This document shows positions 1 to 7,713 of a stretch of 13,654 nucleotides of DNA, piece after piece. How positions within the stretch are numbered: position 1 is the first letter of the stretch; every line of letters begins with the position of its first letter. The notes beneath the pieces were generated by a model. That model was not told the DNA's origin. It did no database searches and worked only from the letters and a program-made list of their open reading frames with translations. The translations under genes were made by a program, and so were the position numbers. The DNA comes from CAYQSU01 sp964420325 (GTDB lineage Bacteria; Pseudomonadota; Alphaproteobacteria; Rhodospirillales; Defluviicoccaceae), in assembly GCA_964420325.1 (NCBI GenBank), contig CAYQSU010000078.1:1-13654 (forward strand), in the 5' to 3' direction.

Positions 1-1247
1 CGCTCCGGCGTGTCGATGCCGTAGAAGCAGGAATGGGTGGTCGGCGGGCTGGAGACGCGCATGTGGATCTCGGCCGCGCCGGCGTTCCGCACCATCTCGA
101 CGATCTTCACCGACGTCGTGCCGCGAACGATCGAATCGTCGACGAGGATCACGCGCTTTGCGTTCAGGCGGACGGCATTGGCGTTGTGCTTGAGCTTGAC
201 GCCGAGGTGACGGATGCGGTCCTTGGGCTCGATGAAGGTGCGGCCGACGTAGTGGTTGCGGATGATGCCGAGCTCGAAGGGGATGCCGGACTGCTCGGCG
301 TAGCCGATGGCGGCGGGAACGCCGGAGTCGGGAACGGGAACGACGAGGTCGGCGATGACGGGGCTCTCCCGCGCCAGCTCGCGGCCGATCCGCTTGCGGA
401 CCTCGTAGACGTTCTTGCCTTCGAGGGTGCTGTCCGGTCGGGCAAAATAGATGTACTCGAAGATGCAGAAGCGGCGCGGAATCTTGGCGAACGGCCGGAT
501 GCTGCGCAGGCCGTCGCCGTCGACGACGACGATCTCTCCCGGCTCGACGTCACGGACGAACTCGGCGCCGATGATGTCGAGGGCACAGGTTTCGGAGGCG
601 AGGATCGCCGCCGTCCCGAGGCGGCCCAGCACCAGCGGGCGGACGCCGTAGGGGTCGCGCATGCCGATGAGCTTCCGCCGGGTGATCGCCACCAGCGAAT
701 AGGCGCCGTCGAGCTGGCGCATGGCGTCGATGACGCGATCGACGACCGTCGAGTAGTGGCTGGTGGCGATCAGGTGAACGATCGTCTCGCTGTCCATCGT
801 CGACTGGAAGATCGCGCCGCGGCGCACCAGCGCCCGGCGCACGCCGAGGGCGTTGGTGAGGTTGCCGTTGTGGGCGATGGCGAGGCCGCCGAACTCGAGG
901 TCGGCGAACAGCGGCTGGACGTTGCGCAACAGCGTTTCGCCGGTGGTGGAGTAGCGCACGTGGCCGACGGCCGCCGATCCCGGCAGCCGGCGGATGACCG
1001 CCTTCGAGCCGAAGTTGTCGCCGACCAGGCCGAGGGCCTTGTGGCTGTGGAAATAATCGCCGTCGTAGCTGACGATGCCCACCGCCTCCTGGCCGCGATG
1101 CTGCAGCGCGTGCAGGCCGAGAGCCGTGGCGGCCGCCGCATCCTCGTGCCCGTAGATGCCGAACACCCCGCACTCCTCGCGGAAGTGGTCATCGTCGCCG
1201 GGGTCAACCCGGGCACGGCCTCCGGCGCCGATCGACGTTGGCGCCAT
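1..1247 (-). CDS. purF: Amidophosphoribosyltransferase PurF (3' end beyond the left edge)
   Basis: Catalyses the first committed step of de novo purine synthesis in the cytoplasm: PRPP plus glutamine to 5-phosphoribosylamine. 415 codons are visible and the C-terminus lies off the window. The ATG at 1247 is followed by a 25-residue segment and then Cys26 in EECGVFGIYGHED, so a propeptide is probably cleaved to expose the catalytic N-terminal Cys of a class II glutamine amidotransferase. HRGQE and HNGNLTN follow as expected. The PRPP-binding loop VILVDDSIVRGTTS is at residues 366-379. Cys261 (RFCIFEYIYF) and Cys407 (HSCFYGIDTPE) match two of the four iron-sulfur ligands of the Bacillus-type enzyme; the other two would lie beyond the edge. 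The start overlaps the cvpA stop by one base (TGATG), which implies translational coupling. Family assignment is certain; the Fe-S type is inferred. Confidence 0.97.
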   Translation of the reverse strand, partial: MAPTSIGAGGRARVDPGDDDHFREECGVFGIYGHEDAAAATALGLHALQHRGQEAVGIVSYDGDYFHSHKALGLVGDNFGSKAVIRRLPGSAAVGHVRYSTTGETLLRNVQPLFADLEFGGLAIAHNGNLTNALGVRRALVRRGAIFQSTMDSETIVHLIATSHYSTVVDRVIDAMRQLDGAYSLVAITRRKLIGMRDPYGVRPLVLGRLGTAAILASETCALDIIGAEFVRDVEPGEIVVVDGDGLRSIRPFAKIPRRFCIFEYIYFARPDSTLEGKNVYEVRKRIGRELARESPVIADLVVPVPDSGVPAAIGYAEQSGIPFELGIIRNHYVGRTFIEPKDRIRHLGVKLKHNANAVRLNAKRVILVDDSIVRGTTSVKIVEMVRNAGAAEIHMRVSSPPTTHSCFYGIDTPE

Positions 1248-1966
1248 CACCGTCCCTCGCCGCCGTCCAGCAAGCGTTCCATCTCTCTCCGCTCCTGCTC
1301 GCCGTATCCCTCGTCCGGCCGCTCAGTCGTTGTCGGGCCGCGGCCCGGCGAGGGACTCATCATGTCGCGCCAAATTCGCTCCGTTTCAAGGGCCTTGCGG
1401 GTCCCTTCGACCGCGTCCCCGGCGGTCGATGCCTGATCGGCGACACCGGCGGGAGCCAGAGACCGGAGCAATCCGGCGCCGGCCTCGACGACCGGCATCG
1501 ACCGTGCATCCCTCAGCCATGCGGGCTGCTCGGCAGGCGGGACCATCCATTCGACGGCGATGTACGCCAGCGACACCAGAACGGCGCCGCGAGCGAGACC
1601 GAAGACGAAGCCGAGAGACCGGTCGAGCGCGTTCAGCTGGCTGTCCTTGACGCGCGACGAGATCGCCCGGGTGAGCATCGACAGGACGACCAGCGTGACC
1701 AGGAACAGCACCAGGCCGGCGCCGATGTCGGCGACGACGTCGTTGCCGAGGAGGCCACCCAGCACCGGCACCGGCTCGCTGCCGATGAGGCGGTGGGCGA
1801 CGGGGCGGGCATAGGGAAGTCCGTAGATGGTGGCGAGGATCGCGCCGATCCAGGCGCCGACGGCGAGCACCTCGTGGACGAATCCGCGCGCAAACGCGAG
1901 CAGGGCGGAGACGGCGAGAACCAGAAGGATGATCGCATCGGCGATCGTGAAACCGGCGTCAGACAT
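1247..1966 (-). CDS. cvpA: CvpA family inner-membrane protein
   Basis: A 239-residue member of the CvpA (colicin V production) family, next to purF as in many proteobacteria. Four hydrophobic segments are visible at about residues 8-26, 31-50, 78-100 and 115-140, with the family motif LDRSLGFVFGLARG near 114-127 at the last helix. After about residue 145 the protein becomes a soluble, Pro/Glu/Arg-rich tail ending in EMERLLDGG. The ATG lies inside the end of radA (8-base overlap) and the stop shares a base with the purF start, so it is part of a coupled radA-cvpA-purF unit. The family is linked to colicin V export and envelope or stress phenotypes, but no precise biochemical activity is established. 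Nothing in this copy looks defective. Confidence 0.93.
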   Translation of the reverse strand: MSDAGFTIADAIILLVLAVSALLAFARGFVHEVLAVGAWIGAILATIYGLPYARPVAHRLIGSEPVPVLGGLLGNDVVADIGAGLVLFLVTLVVLSMLTRAISSRVKDSQLNALDRSLGFVFGLARGAVLVSLAYIAVEWMVPPAEQPAWLRDARSMPVVEAGAGLLRSLAPAGVADQASTAGDAVEGTRKALETERIWRDMMSPSPGRGPTTTERPDEGYGEQERREMERLLDGGEGR

Positions 1967-3362
1967 GGCTCACCCTCCGCTCCGACCGCGCGGCATCCTG
2001 GGAGACGATCAGCTTGATCATGTCGCCGACCCCTCTCACCTCGAAGACCTGGATCGGCGACGGCGCGGCGGAGGCCGTCGGCGCGCGACGAACGGGGACG
2101 TAGGCGCGTGAAAACCCAAGCTTGGCAGCCTCCTTCAGACGAGCCTCCCGGCGGGCGACGCCGCGCACCTCTCCGGCGAGACCGATCTCGCCGAAGACGA
2201 CCGCATCGGACGGCATCGCCTTGCCGGTCTCCGCCGAGACGAGCGCCGCAGCAACGGCAAGATCGGCCGCCGGCTCGCTGATGCGCAGGCCGCCGGCGAC
2301 ATTGAGATAGACGTCCCGGGCCCCGAATGCCACGCCGCATCGCGCCTCCAGGACCGCGAGCACCATCGAGAGCCGGCCGGCATCCCAGCCGACGACGGCG
2401 CGCCGCGGCGCGGAGAAGGCGGTCGGCGCGACCAGGGACTGGATCTCGACGAGCACCGGGCGGCTGCCCTCGATGCCGGCGAAGACGCAGCACCCCGGAA
2501 CATTGGCCTCGCGTTCCGCGAGGAACAGGGCGGACGGATTGGCAACCTCGGCGAGACCGGCATCGGTCATCTCGAATACGCCGATCTCGTCGGTGGCGCC
2601 GAACCGGTTCTTGACGGCGCGGAGGATGCGGAAGTGGTGGCCGCGCTCGCCCTCGAAATAGAGAACGGTATCCACCATGTGCTCGATCACCTTCGGGCCG
2701 GCGATCATCCCTTCCTTGGTCACGTGTCCGACCATCAGCAGCACGAAGCCGCGGCGCTTGGCGGCGCGCACCAGCTCCTGGGTCGACGCCCGCACCTGGG
2801 CGACCGTTCCCGGTGCCGAGTCGAGGCTATCGACGAACAGGGTCTGAACGGAATCGATGACCACGACCTCGGCCGCGTCGGCGGTGTCCACGGCCGCGAC
2901 GATGTCCCGCACCGAGGTTGCCGCCGCCAGCATCACCCGGTGGCCGGACAGGCCGAGCCGGGCCGCCCGGAGCCGGATCTGGTCCGGCGCCTCCTCGCCG
3001 GAGATGTAGGCGCAGCGGGCCTTCTCCGAAAGCGCCGCGGCAACCTGCAACAGGAGCGTCGACTTGCCGATGCCCGGATCGCCACCGATCAGAAGCGCCG
3101 AGCCCGGCACCAGCCCGCCGCCGGTGACCCGGTCGAACTCGCCAAGACCGGCGACGAGGCGAGACACGAGCCGGGGCTTTTCGCCGAGGCTCGCGAACGG
3201 GACCGCGCGCCCGCGACGGCGCCCGAGCCCCTTCGGCGTCGGTTCGGCGGCGGTCTCCTCGACGAGGGAGTTCCAGCTCCCACAGGCCTCGCATCGACCG
3301 GTCCATTTCGTCTGGGCGGCGCCGCACTGCTGGCAGACGTAAGCCGTATCCTTAGCCGGCAC
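1959..3362 (-). CDS. radA: DNA repair protein RadA (Sms)
   Basis: A RecA-like ATPase with a Lon-type C-terminal domain that helps process recombination intermediates and drives branch migration with RecA. Using the GTG at 3362 it has 467 residues, close to the usual length of about 460. A zinc finger uses Cys10, Cys13, Cys24 and Cys27. Walker A is GGDPGIGKS (93-101), Walker B VVVID (166-170), and the RadA signature KNRFG is at 251-255. The Lon-like domain fills the rest (GEIGLAGEVRGV near 391-402). I chose GTG 3362 because the protein then begins VPAKDTAYVCQQCG, like other RadA proteins, and GAGGGGAG (3371-3378) lies 8 bases upstream. A longer in-frame start, GTG at 3395, has no visible ribosome binding site. 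It follows mlaF after about 63 bases and overlaps cvpA by 8. Confidence 0.97.
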   Translation of the reverse strand: MPAKDTAYVCQQCGAAQTKWTGRCEACGSWNSLVEETAAEPTPKGLGRRRGRAVPFASLGEKPRLVSRLVAGLGEFDRVTGGGLVPGSALLIGGDPGIGKSTLLLQVAAALSEKARCAYISGEEAPDQIRLRAARLGLSGHRVMLAAATSVRDIVAAVDTADAAEVVVIDSVQTLFVDSLDSAPGTVAQVRASTQELVRAAKRRGFVLLMVGHVTKEGMIAGPKVIEHMVDTVLYFEGERGHHFRILRAVKNRFGATDEIGVFEMTDAGLAEVANPSALFLAEREANVPGCCVFAGIEGSRPVLVEIQSLVAPTAFSAPRRAVVGWDAGRLSMVLAVLEARCGVAFGARDVYLNVAGGLRISEPAADLAVAAALVSAETGKAMPSDAVVFGEIGLAGEVRGVARREARLKEAAKLGFSRAYVPVRRAPTASAAPSPIQVFEVRGVGDMIKLIVSQDAARSERRVSHV

Positions 3363-3370
3363 GCGGCGGT

Positions 3371-3378
3371 CTCCCCTC
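3371..3378 (-). promoter_or_regulatory. Ribosome binding site deciding the radA start
   Basis: GAGGGGAG on the minus strand ends 8 bases before the GTG at 3362. The alternative GTG at 3395 is preceded only by GC-rich sequence without purine-rich Shine-Dalgarno character. This site is the main reason for the shorter radA call. Confidence 0.65.
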
Positions 3379-3425
3379 GTCGACGACGGCCGCACCGCCG
3401 CCGCGGCCGCCGGGCGACGGGCGGA

Positions 3426-4199
3426 TCATGCCCTCACCGCCATCCTGATCGGCCCCTCGGCGCGGCCGTGGATGAACTGGTCGACCCGCGCATCCTGACA
3501 GCGGTCGATCTCGTCGACCGGTCCGGCCCAGATGATCCGTCCCTCGTGCAGCATGGCGATGCGATGGGCGATCTTGCGTGCGCTCGCCATGTCGTGGGTG
3601 ATCGACAGCGCCGTGGCGCCGACCTCCCTCGTGGTCTTGATGATCAGGTTGTTGATGACGTCGGCCATGATCGGGTCGAGGCCGGTCGTCGGCTCGTCGA
3701 AGAAGATCACCTGCGGATCCGCGGCGATCGCCCGGGCCAGTGCGACCCGCTTCTGCATGCCGCCCGAGAGCTCGGCCGGATAGAGGTCGGCAACCTCCGG
3801 ACCGAGGCCGACCTGGGCCAGCTTGCGAACGGCCTGCTCTCGAGCTGCCCGGCGGTCGGCGAGTCGTCTCGCCAGGAGGGCGAAGGCGACGTTCTCCCAT
3901 ACCGTCAGGCTGTCGAACAAGGCGCCTCCCTGAAACAACATGCCGAACCTGCGGTTGGCGCGTTCCCGTTCGATGGCGCCGAGCCCGACGAGCTCCTCGC
4001 CGTCGATCTGGATGCTGCCGCCGTCGGGCTCGAGCAGGCCGAGAACGCACTTGAGCAGAACCGACTTGCCCGTTCCCGAACCGCCAATCACCACCAGGGA
4101 CTCGCCTTCGCCGACGTCGAGATCGACGCCGTCGAGAACGCTTTTCCGCCCGAACGACTTGCGCAGCGCCTGCACGCGGATTTTCGGAAGCGACGTCAT
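3426..4199 (-). CDS. mlaF: ABC transporter ATP-binding protein, MlaF type
   Basis: The 257-residue ATPase of a Mla/Ttg2-type ABC transporter that moves phospholipids between inner and outer membrane; it acts at the cytoplasmic face with the permease MlaE. All nucleotide-binding motifs are intact: Walker A GGSGTGKS (39-46), Q-loop Gln90 in MLFQGGALF, signature LSGGMQKR (144-151), Walker B VIFFDEP (164-170) and switch His202. GGALFDSLTVWENV after the Q-loop is typical of the Mla subfamily. The ATG at 4199 overlaps the mlaE stop as ATGA. The same frame stays open upstream to 4409, but that part is only a shadow of mlaE. The substrate-binding MlaD partner is not downstream, where radA follows. 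Assignment to Mla rather than another lipid ABC system rests on these motifs and on the paired permease. Confidence 0.92.
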   Translation of the reverse strand: MTSLPKIRVQALRKSFGRKSVLDGVDLDVGEGESLVVIGGSGTGKSVLLKCVLGLLEPDGGSIQIDGEELVGLGAIERERANRRFGMLFQGGALFDSLTVWENVAFALLARRLADRRAAREQAVRKLAQVGLGPEVADLYPAELSGGMQKRVALARAIAADPQVIFFDEPTTGLDPIMADVINNLIIKTTREVGATALSITHDMASARKIAHRIAMLHEGRIIWAGPVDEIDRCQDARVDQFIHGRAEGPIRMAVRA

Positions 4200-4969
4200 T
4201 TCGAGAAGAAGATCACGGTCAGGATGTAGTCGAAGCAGAGAATGAGAATGGCGGCCGAGACCACCGCATTGGTCGTCGCCGCGCCGACGCCCTGGGCGCC
4301 GCCGCGCGAATGATAGCCGTGGTAGCAGCCCATCAGCGTGACGATGAAGCCGAAGACCGAGGCCTTGACCAGGCCGGAAACGACGTCCTCGATCTCGAGG
4401 AACTCCCAAGTGCTCTGGATGTAGTTGGAGGGATTGAATCCGAGCTTGTAGACCGCGACGAGATAGCCGCCGAAGACGCCGATGACGTCCGCGATCAACA
4501 CCAGGAACGGCAGCATGACGACGCCGGCGATGAGGCGGGGCGCCACCATGTAGCGCATTGGATTGGTCGACAGGGTGACCAGGGCGTCGAGCTGTTCGGT
4601 GACCCGCATGGTGCCGATCTCGGCGGCCATGCTGGCGCCGATCCGCCCGGCAACCATCAGCCCGGCCAGCACCGGCCCGAGTTCCCGGGTGAGGGAGACG
4701 ACGACGACGTTGGCGATCGCTCCCTCCGCGGAGAACCGGGCGAAGCCGGTGTAGCTCTGCAGCGCCAGGACCATGCCGCTGAAGATCGCTGTCAGCCCTA
4801 CCACCGGCAGCGAGAAGTAACCGATCTCCAGCATCTGTCGGAGCGTGTTGCGGACGTAGAACGGCGGGCGGACGCAGTAGCTCAACGCGACCCCGGTGAA
4901 AATGACCAGCCGGCCGGTGGTCGCGAGGAAACCGAGGAACAGGCGTCCGACGGGCTGCAGCGGGTTCAT
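4196..4969 (-). CDS. mlaE: ABC transporter permease, MlaE family
   Basis: A 257-residue inner-membrane permease of the MlaE (DUF140) family, the partner of the MlaF ATPase directly downstream. It has an amphipathic N-terminus and about five hydrophobic stretches (roughly 51-72, 87-108, 143-172, 199-215 and 234-254). The conserved segment RELGPVLAGLMVAGRIG is at 95-111 and EIGTMRVTEQLDAL at 117-130; both are hallmarks of the family. An ATG at 4969 directly follows an in-frame GTG at 4972, and either may start translation. The upstream alr stop is only a few bases away, and the stop codon overlaps the mlaF start by four bases. The likely role is retrograde or anterograde phospholipid transport for outer-membrane lipid asymmetry; the direction cannot be read from sequence. 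Confidence 0.92.
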   Translation of the reverse strand: MNPLQPVGRLFLGFLATTGRLVIFTGVALSYCVRPPFYVRNTLRQMLEIGYFSLPVVGLTAIFSGMVLALQSYTGFARFSAEGAIANVVVVSLTRELGPVLAGLMVAGRIGASMAAEIGTMRVTEQLDALVTLSTNPMRYMVAPRLIAGVVMLPFLVLIADVIGVFGGYLVAVYKLGFNPSNYIQSTWEFLEIEDVVSGLVKASVFGFIVTLMGCYHGYHSRGGAQGVGAATTNAVVSAAILILCFDYILTVIFFSK

Positions 4970-4975
4970 CACTCG

Positions 4976-6112
4976 TCAGCCGCCGTCGGTGTAGACGCGC
5001 TCGAATCGGCGGCCCAGCCTGGTCAGGATCTCGTAGCTGATGGTGCCGGCGTCCGCGGCCATCGCGTCGACCGGGTAGGCGTCGCCGATCAGCTCGATCG
5101 CGTCTCCCGGTGTCGCCTGATGCCCTGGCACGTCGGTGATGTCGAAGGTGATCAGATCCATGGAGACGCGTCCCACGACCGGGACCAGGACGCCGGCGAC
5201 GCGACCCTTGCCGATGTTGCCGAGGGATCGCAGATAGCCGTCGGCATAACCGACGGCAACGGTGGCGATTCTCTCGGCGCGGGCGGCACGATGGGTCGCA
5301 CCATAGCCAACGCTCCGGCCGCTGTCAATTTCACGCACCTGGAGGATTCTCCCTTGCAGGCGAACGACTTGCGTCATGGGGTTGGGACGCCCGGGGACCG
5401 GCGACGCGCCGTAGAGGGCAATCCCGGGACGCACGAGATCCAGGTGGTAGGCCCTGCCGAGGAACACGCCGGACGAATTGGCGAGCGACGCCGGCGCCCG
5501 GGGCAGCGCCGCGAGGGCGCGCTGAAAGGCGCCTCGCTGCGCCGCGTTGAGTTGGTGGTCCGGCTCGTCGGCACAGGCGAGATGGCTCATCACGCAGGCC
5601 AGCTCAACGCCTTCGAGGCGTTCGGGCCGGCGTTCCAGCAGGGCGAGTTCGTCGGCGGGCAGGCCGAGCCTGGACATGCCGGTGTCCACGTGCAGCGCCG
5701 CCGCGGGAACGCCGGCGCCGGCGACGGTGCGCCAGGCTTCGACGTCGCCGAGCGAGTTGAGGACCGGCCCCAGGCGGTGCTCGAGGAGGACGCCTTCCGC
5801 GCCCCGGGGGGCGCCGTTGAGGACGAGGATGCGCGCCTCGTCGCCCGCCGGGTCGGACCCGGCCGCGTGATGAAGCGCCTTGCGAACCGCGATCCCCTCG
5901 TCGACGTGGGCGACGAAGAACGTCCGGCATCCGGCCGCGAGCAGCGCCGGCGTGACCTTCGCCGCGCCGAGGCCGTAGGCGTCGGCCTTGACCACCGCCG
6001 CACACTCGGCGGGCGCAACGCGATCCCGCAAGAGCCGGTAGTTGGCGGCGATCGCCGCAAGATCGACGATCAGGCGGGCACCGGCGTATCGGCGCTCGGA
6101 CCCGGCGCTCAT
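4976..6112 (-). CDS. alr: Alanine racemase, biosynthetic type
   Basis: A PLP-dependent enzyme that interconverts L- and D-alanine in the cytoplasm to supply D-Ala for peptidoglycan. It has 378 residues, normal for Alr. The PLP lysine is Lys42 in VVKADAYGLGA. HVDTGMSRLG is at 141-150, with the Arg148 that contacts the cofactor pyridine. The second catalytic base, Tyr270, is in VGYGATHRA, and VGRVSMDL (313-320) completes the active-site set. The ATG at 6112 shares ATGA with the dnaB stop. An in-frame extension to 6259 is a dnaB shadow. The dnaB-alr order is conserved in alphaproteobacteria. As part of this housekeeping run it is more likely the constitutive racemase than an alanine-induced catabolic one (inference). 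Confidence 0.96.
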   Translation of the reverse strand: MSAGSERRYAGARLIVDLAAIAANYRLLRDRVAPAECAAVVKADAYGLGAAKVTPALLAAGCRTFFVAHVDEGIAVRKALHHAAGSDPAGDEARILVLNGAPRGAEGVLLEHRLGPVLNSLGDVEAWRTVAGAGVPAAALHVDTGMSRLGLPADELALLERRPERLEGVELACVMSHLACADEPDHQLNAAQRGAFQRALAALPRAPASLANSSGVFLGRAYHLDLVRPGIALYGASPVPGRPNPMTQVVRLQGRILQVREIDSGRSVGYGATHRAARAERIATVAVGYADGYLRSLGNIGKGRVAGVLVPVVGRVSMDLITFDITDVPGHQATPGDAIELIGDAYPVDAMAADAGTISYEILTRLGRRFERVYTDGG

Positions 6113-7572
6113 ATCTCGGAATGATGCCGCGGATCGAGGTCTCCGAACCGGGTGAACTCGCCGTTGAAGAACAGCCGGATCGTGTCGGTCGGTCCGTGCC
6201 GATGCTTGGCGACGATGACGTCGGCGACGTTGCGGCACCTCTCCATCGTCTCCTCCCACTCCCTGCGCTTGTCGCTGTCGGCCTCGGGCTCCTTGCGGGC
6301 CTCATAGTACTCCTTGCGATAGAGGAACGTCACCACGTCGGCATCCTGCTCGATCGAGCCCGATTCGCGGAGATCCGAGAGCTGCGGTCGCTTGTCGTCC
6401 CTCTGCTCGACGGCGCGCGACAGCTGCGAGATCGCCAGCACCGGAACGGCAAGTTCCTTGGCGAGCGTCTTCAGCCCGCGCGTGATCGCGGAGAGCTCCT
6501 GGACCCTGTTCTCGTAACGCGAGCCTGAGGTCGGCGTCAGCAACTGAAGATAGTCGATGACGATGAGGCCCATGCCCTCCTTGCGCCGGAGGCGGCGGGC
6601 GCGGGTTCTCAGCGCGCTGATGGAGAGCGCCGGCGTGTCGTCGATGAAGATCGGCAGGCGGTAGAGGGTCTGGGTCCCGACGCTGAGCCGCGTGAACTCC
6701 TCGTTCGAGAGCTGGCCCTTGCGCATCCGGTCCGAGGGTATGTTCGTCTGCTCGCAGATGATGCGGCTCGCCAGCTGCTCGCTCGACATCTCCAGAGAGA
6801 AGATGCCGACGATGGCGCCGTCGGTGCCGCCCGATTCCTGCCAGTGATAGGCGGCGTTGAAGGCGATGTTGGTGGCGAGCGCCGTCTTGCCCATGCCGGG
6901 ACGGCCGGCGAGGATGATCAGATCGGAGGGATGCAGACCGCCCAGCACGAGGTCGAGGTCGCGCAGCCCGGTGGTGACGCCGACGAGCGCGCCGGTTCGC
7001 TGATGGGCGGCCTCGGCGCTCCTCAAGGCCCCGATCAGGCTGTCCTTGAAACGCTGGAAGCCGCCTTCGTGCCGGCCCTTGGTCGCGAGCTCGTAGAGGC
7101 TCTGCTCGGCGCGCTCGATCTGCCCGCTGGCGGCCTCGTCGAGCCCGCTGTCGTAGGCGCGATTGACGACCTCCTCGCCGAGCCCGATCAGCTCGCGACG
7201 CACGGCAAGGTCGTAGAGAATACGGCCGTACTCGCCAGCATTGATGACCGTCGTCGCCGCGTTGGCGAGCTCCATCAGGTAGGCCGGCCCGCCGATCTCG
7301 GCCAAGGCGTCGTTCTGCTCGAAGAAGGCCCTGAGCGTCACCGGGTCGGCGATCTGACCCCGCTCGATCAGCGTCGCGCACGCCTCGTAGATCCGGGCGT
7401 GCTCGGCGAGGACGAAGTGCTCCGGGAGCAGGAACTCGGACACCCGGTCGAAGGCGCGGTTGTTGACGAAGATGGCCCCGAGCAGGGCCTTCTCCGCTTC
7501 GACGTTGTGGGGGATGCGCCGGAAGCCGGGGGCGCGGAGGGGAGGAGAAGGCGGCGCGTACAGCGTCGACAT
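6109..7572 (-). CDS. dnaB: Replicative DNA helicase DnaB
   Basis: The hexameric 5'-3' replicative helicase that unwinds DNA at the fork and recruits primase. It has 487 residues, of normal size. The N-terminal helical domain begins at about residue 20 (PHNVEAEKALLGAI) and a linker spans about 160-185. The RecA-like motor carries Walker A GRPGMGKT (223-230), the catalytic Glu261 in FSLEMSSEQ, Walker B VIDYLQLL (338-345) and the DLRESGSIEQDAD segment (400-412). It ends with FNGEFTRFGDLD, typical of DnaB. No intein interrupts the motor. The ATG at 7572 lacks a Shine-Dalgarno sequence; instead a TATGCT hexamer lies six bases upstream, so a leaderless mRNA is possible. The stop overlaps the alr start by four bases. 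Confidence 0.98.
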   Translation of the reverse strand: MSTLYAPPSPPLRAPGFRRIPHNVEAEKALLGAIFVNNRAFDRVSEFLLPEHFVLAEHARIYEACATLIERGQIADPVTLRAFFEQNDALAEIGGPAYLMELANAATTVINAGEYGRILYDLAVRRELIGLGEEVVNRAYDSGLDEAASGQIERAEQSLYELATKGRHEGGFQRFKDSLIGALRSAEAAHQRTGALVGVTTGLRDLDLVLGGLHPSDLIILAGRPGMGKTALATNIAFNAAYHWQESGGTDGAIVGIFSLEMSSEQLASRIICEQTNIPSDRMRKGQLSNEEFTRLSVGTQTLYRLPIFIDDTPALSISALRTRARRLRRKEGMGLIVIDYLQLLTPTSGSRYENRVQELSAITRGLKTLAKELAVPVLAISQLSRAVEQRDDKRPQLSDLRESGSIEQDADVVTFLYRKEYYEARKEPEADSDKRREWEETMERCRNVADVIVAKHRHGPTDTIRLFFNGEFTRFGDLDPRHHSEI

Positions 7573-7578
7573 GGCGCG

Positions 7579-7584
7579 AGCATA
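7579..7584 (-). promoter_or_regulatory. Candidate -10 element for leaderless dnaB
   Basis: TATGCT (four of six matches to TATAAT) is followed by exactly six bases and then the dnaB ATG at 7572, which would place the transcription start on the A of the ATG. The -35 region at 16-18 bp spacing (for example TGTAGG at 7602-7607) is poor, so the call rests on the -10, its spacing and the missing ribosome binding site. The rest of the 141-bp gap between cfa and dnaB shows no better promoter. Confidence 0.3.
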
Positions 7585-7713
7585 GGCGTTGGCCGGCCTG
7601 GCCTACATCACGCGAAAAGGAAGGAACGCGGGGATGGAATTCTGCGCCGCGCCCTGCCCGGCTGTGAATTGCGGGGGCAAGTGGGCAATCGCCTTGGGGA
7701 GGCGCCCCGGCTC

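Noticed and set aside
33..1436. Long plus-strand open frame opposite purF and cvpA
   Set aside because: It is antisense to purF, which has every catalytic motif. The translation is low-complexity and rich in Asp, Ala, Arg and Val, as expected opposite a GC-rich gene. The same applies to the long plus-strand frames at 2634-4229, 4310-6124, 6844-8298, 8467-9744 and 9839-11134.
7690..7704. Hairpin CGCCT-AGGCG after cfa as a terminator
   Set aside because: The stem is only five base pairs and no T-tract follows on the minus strand; such short stems are common by chance in this composition.
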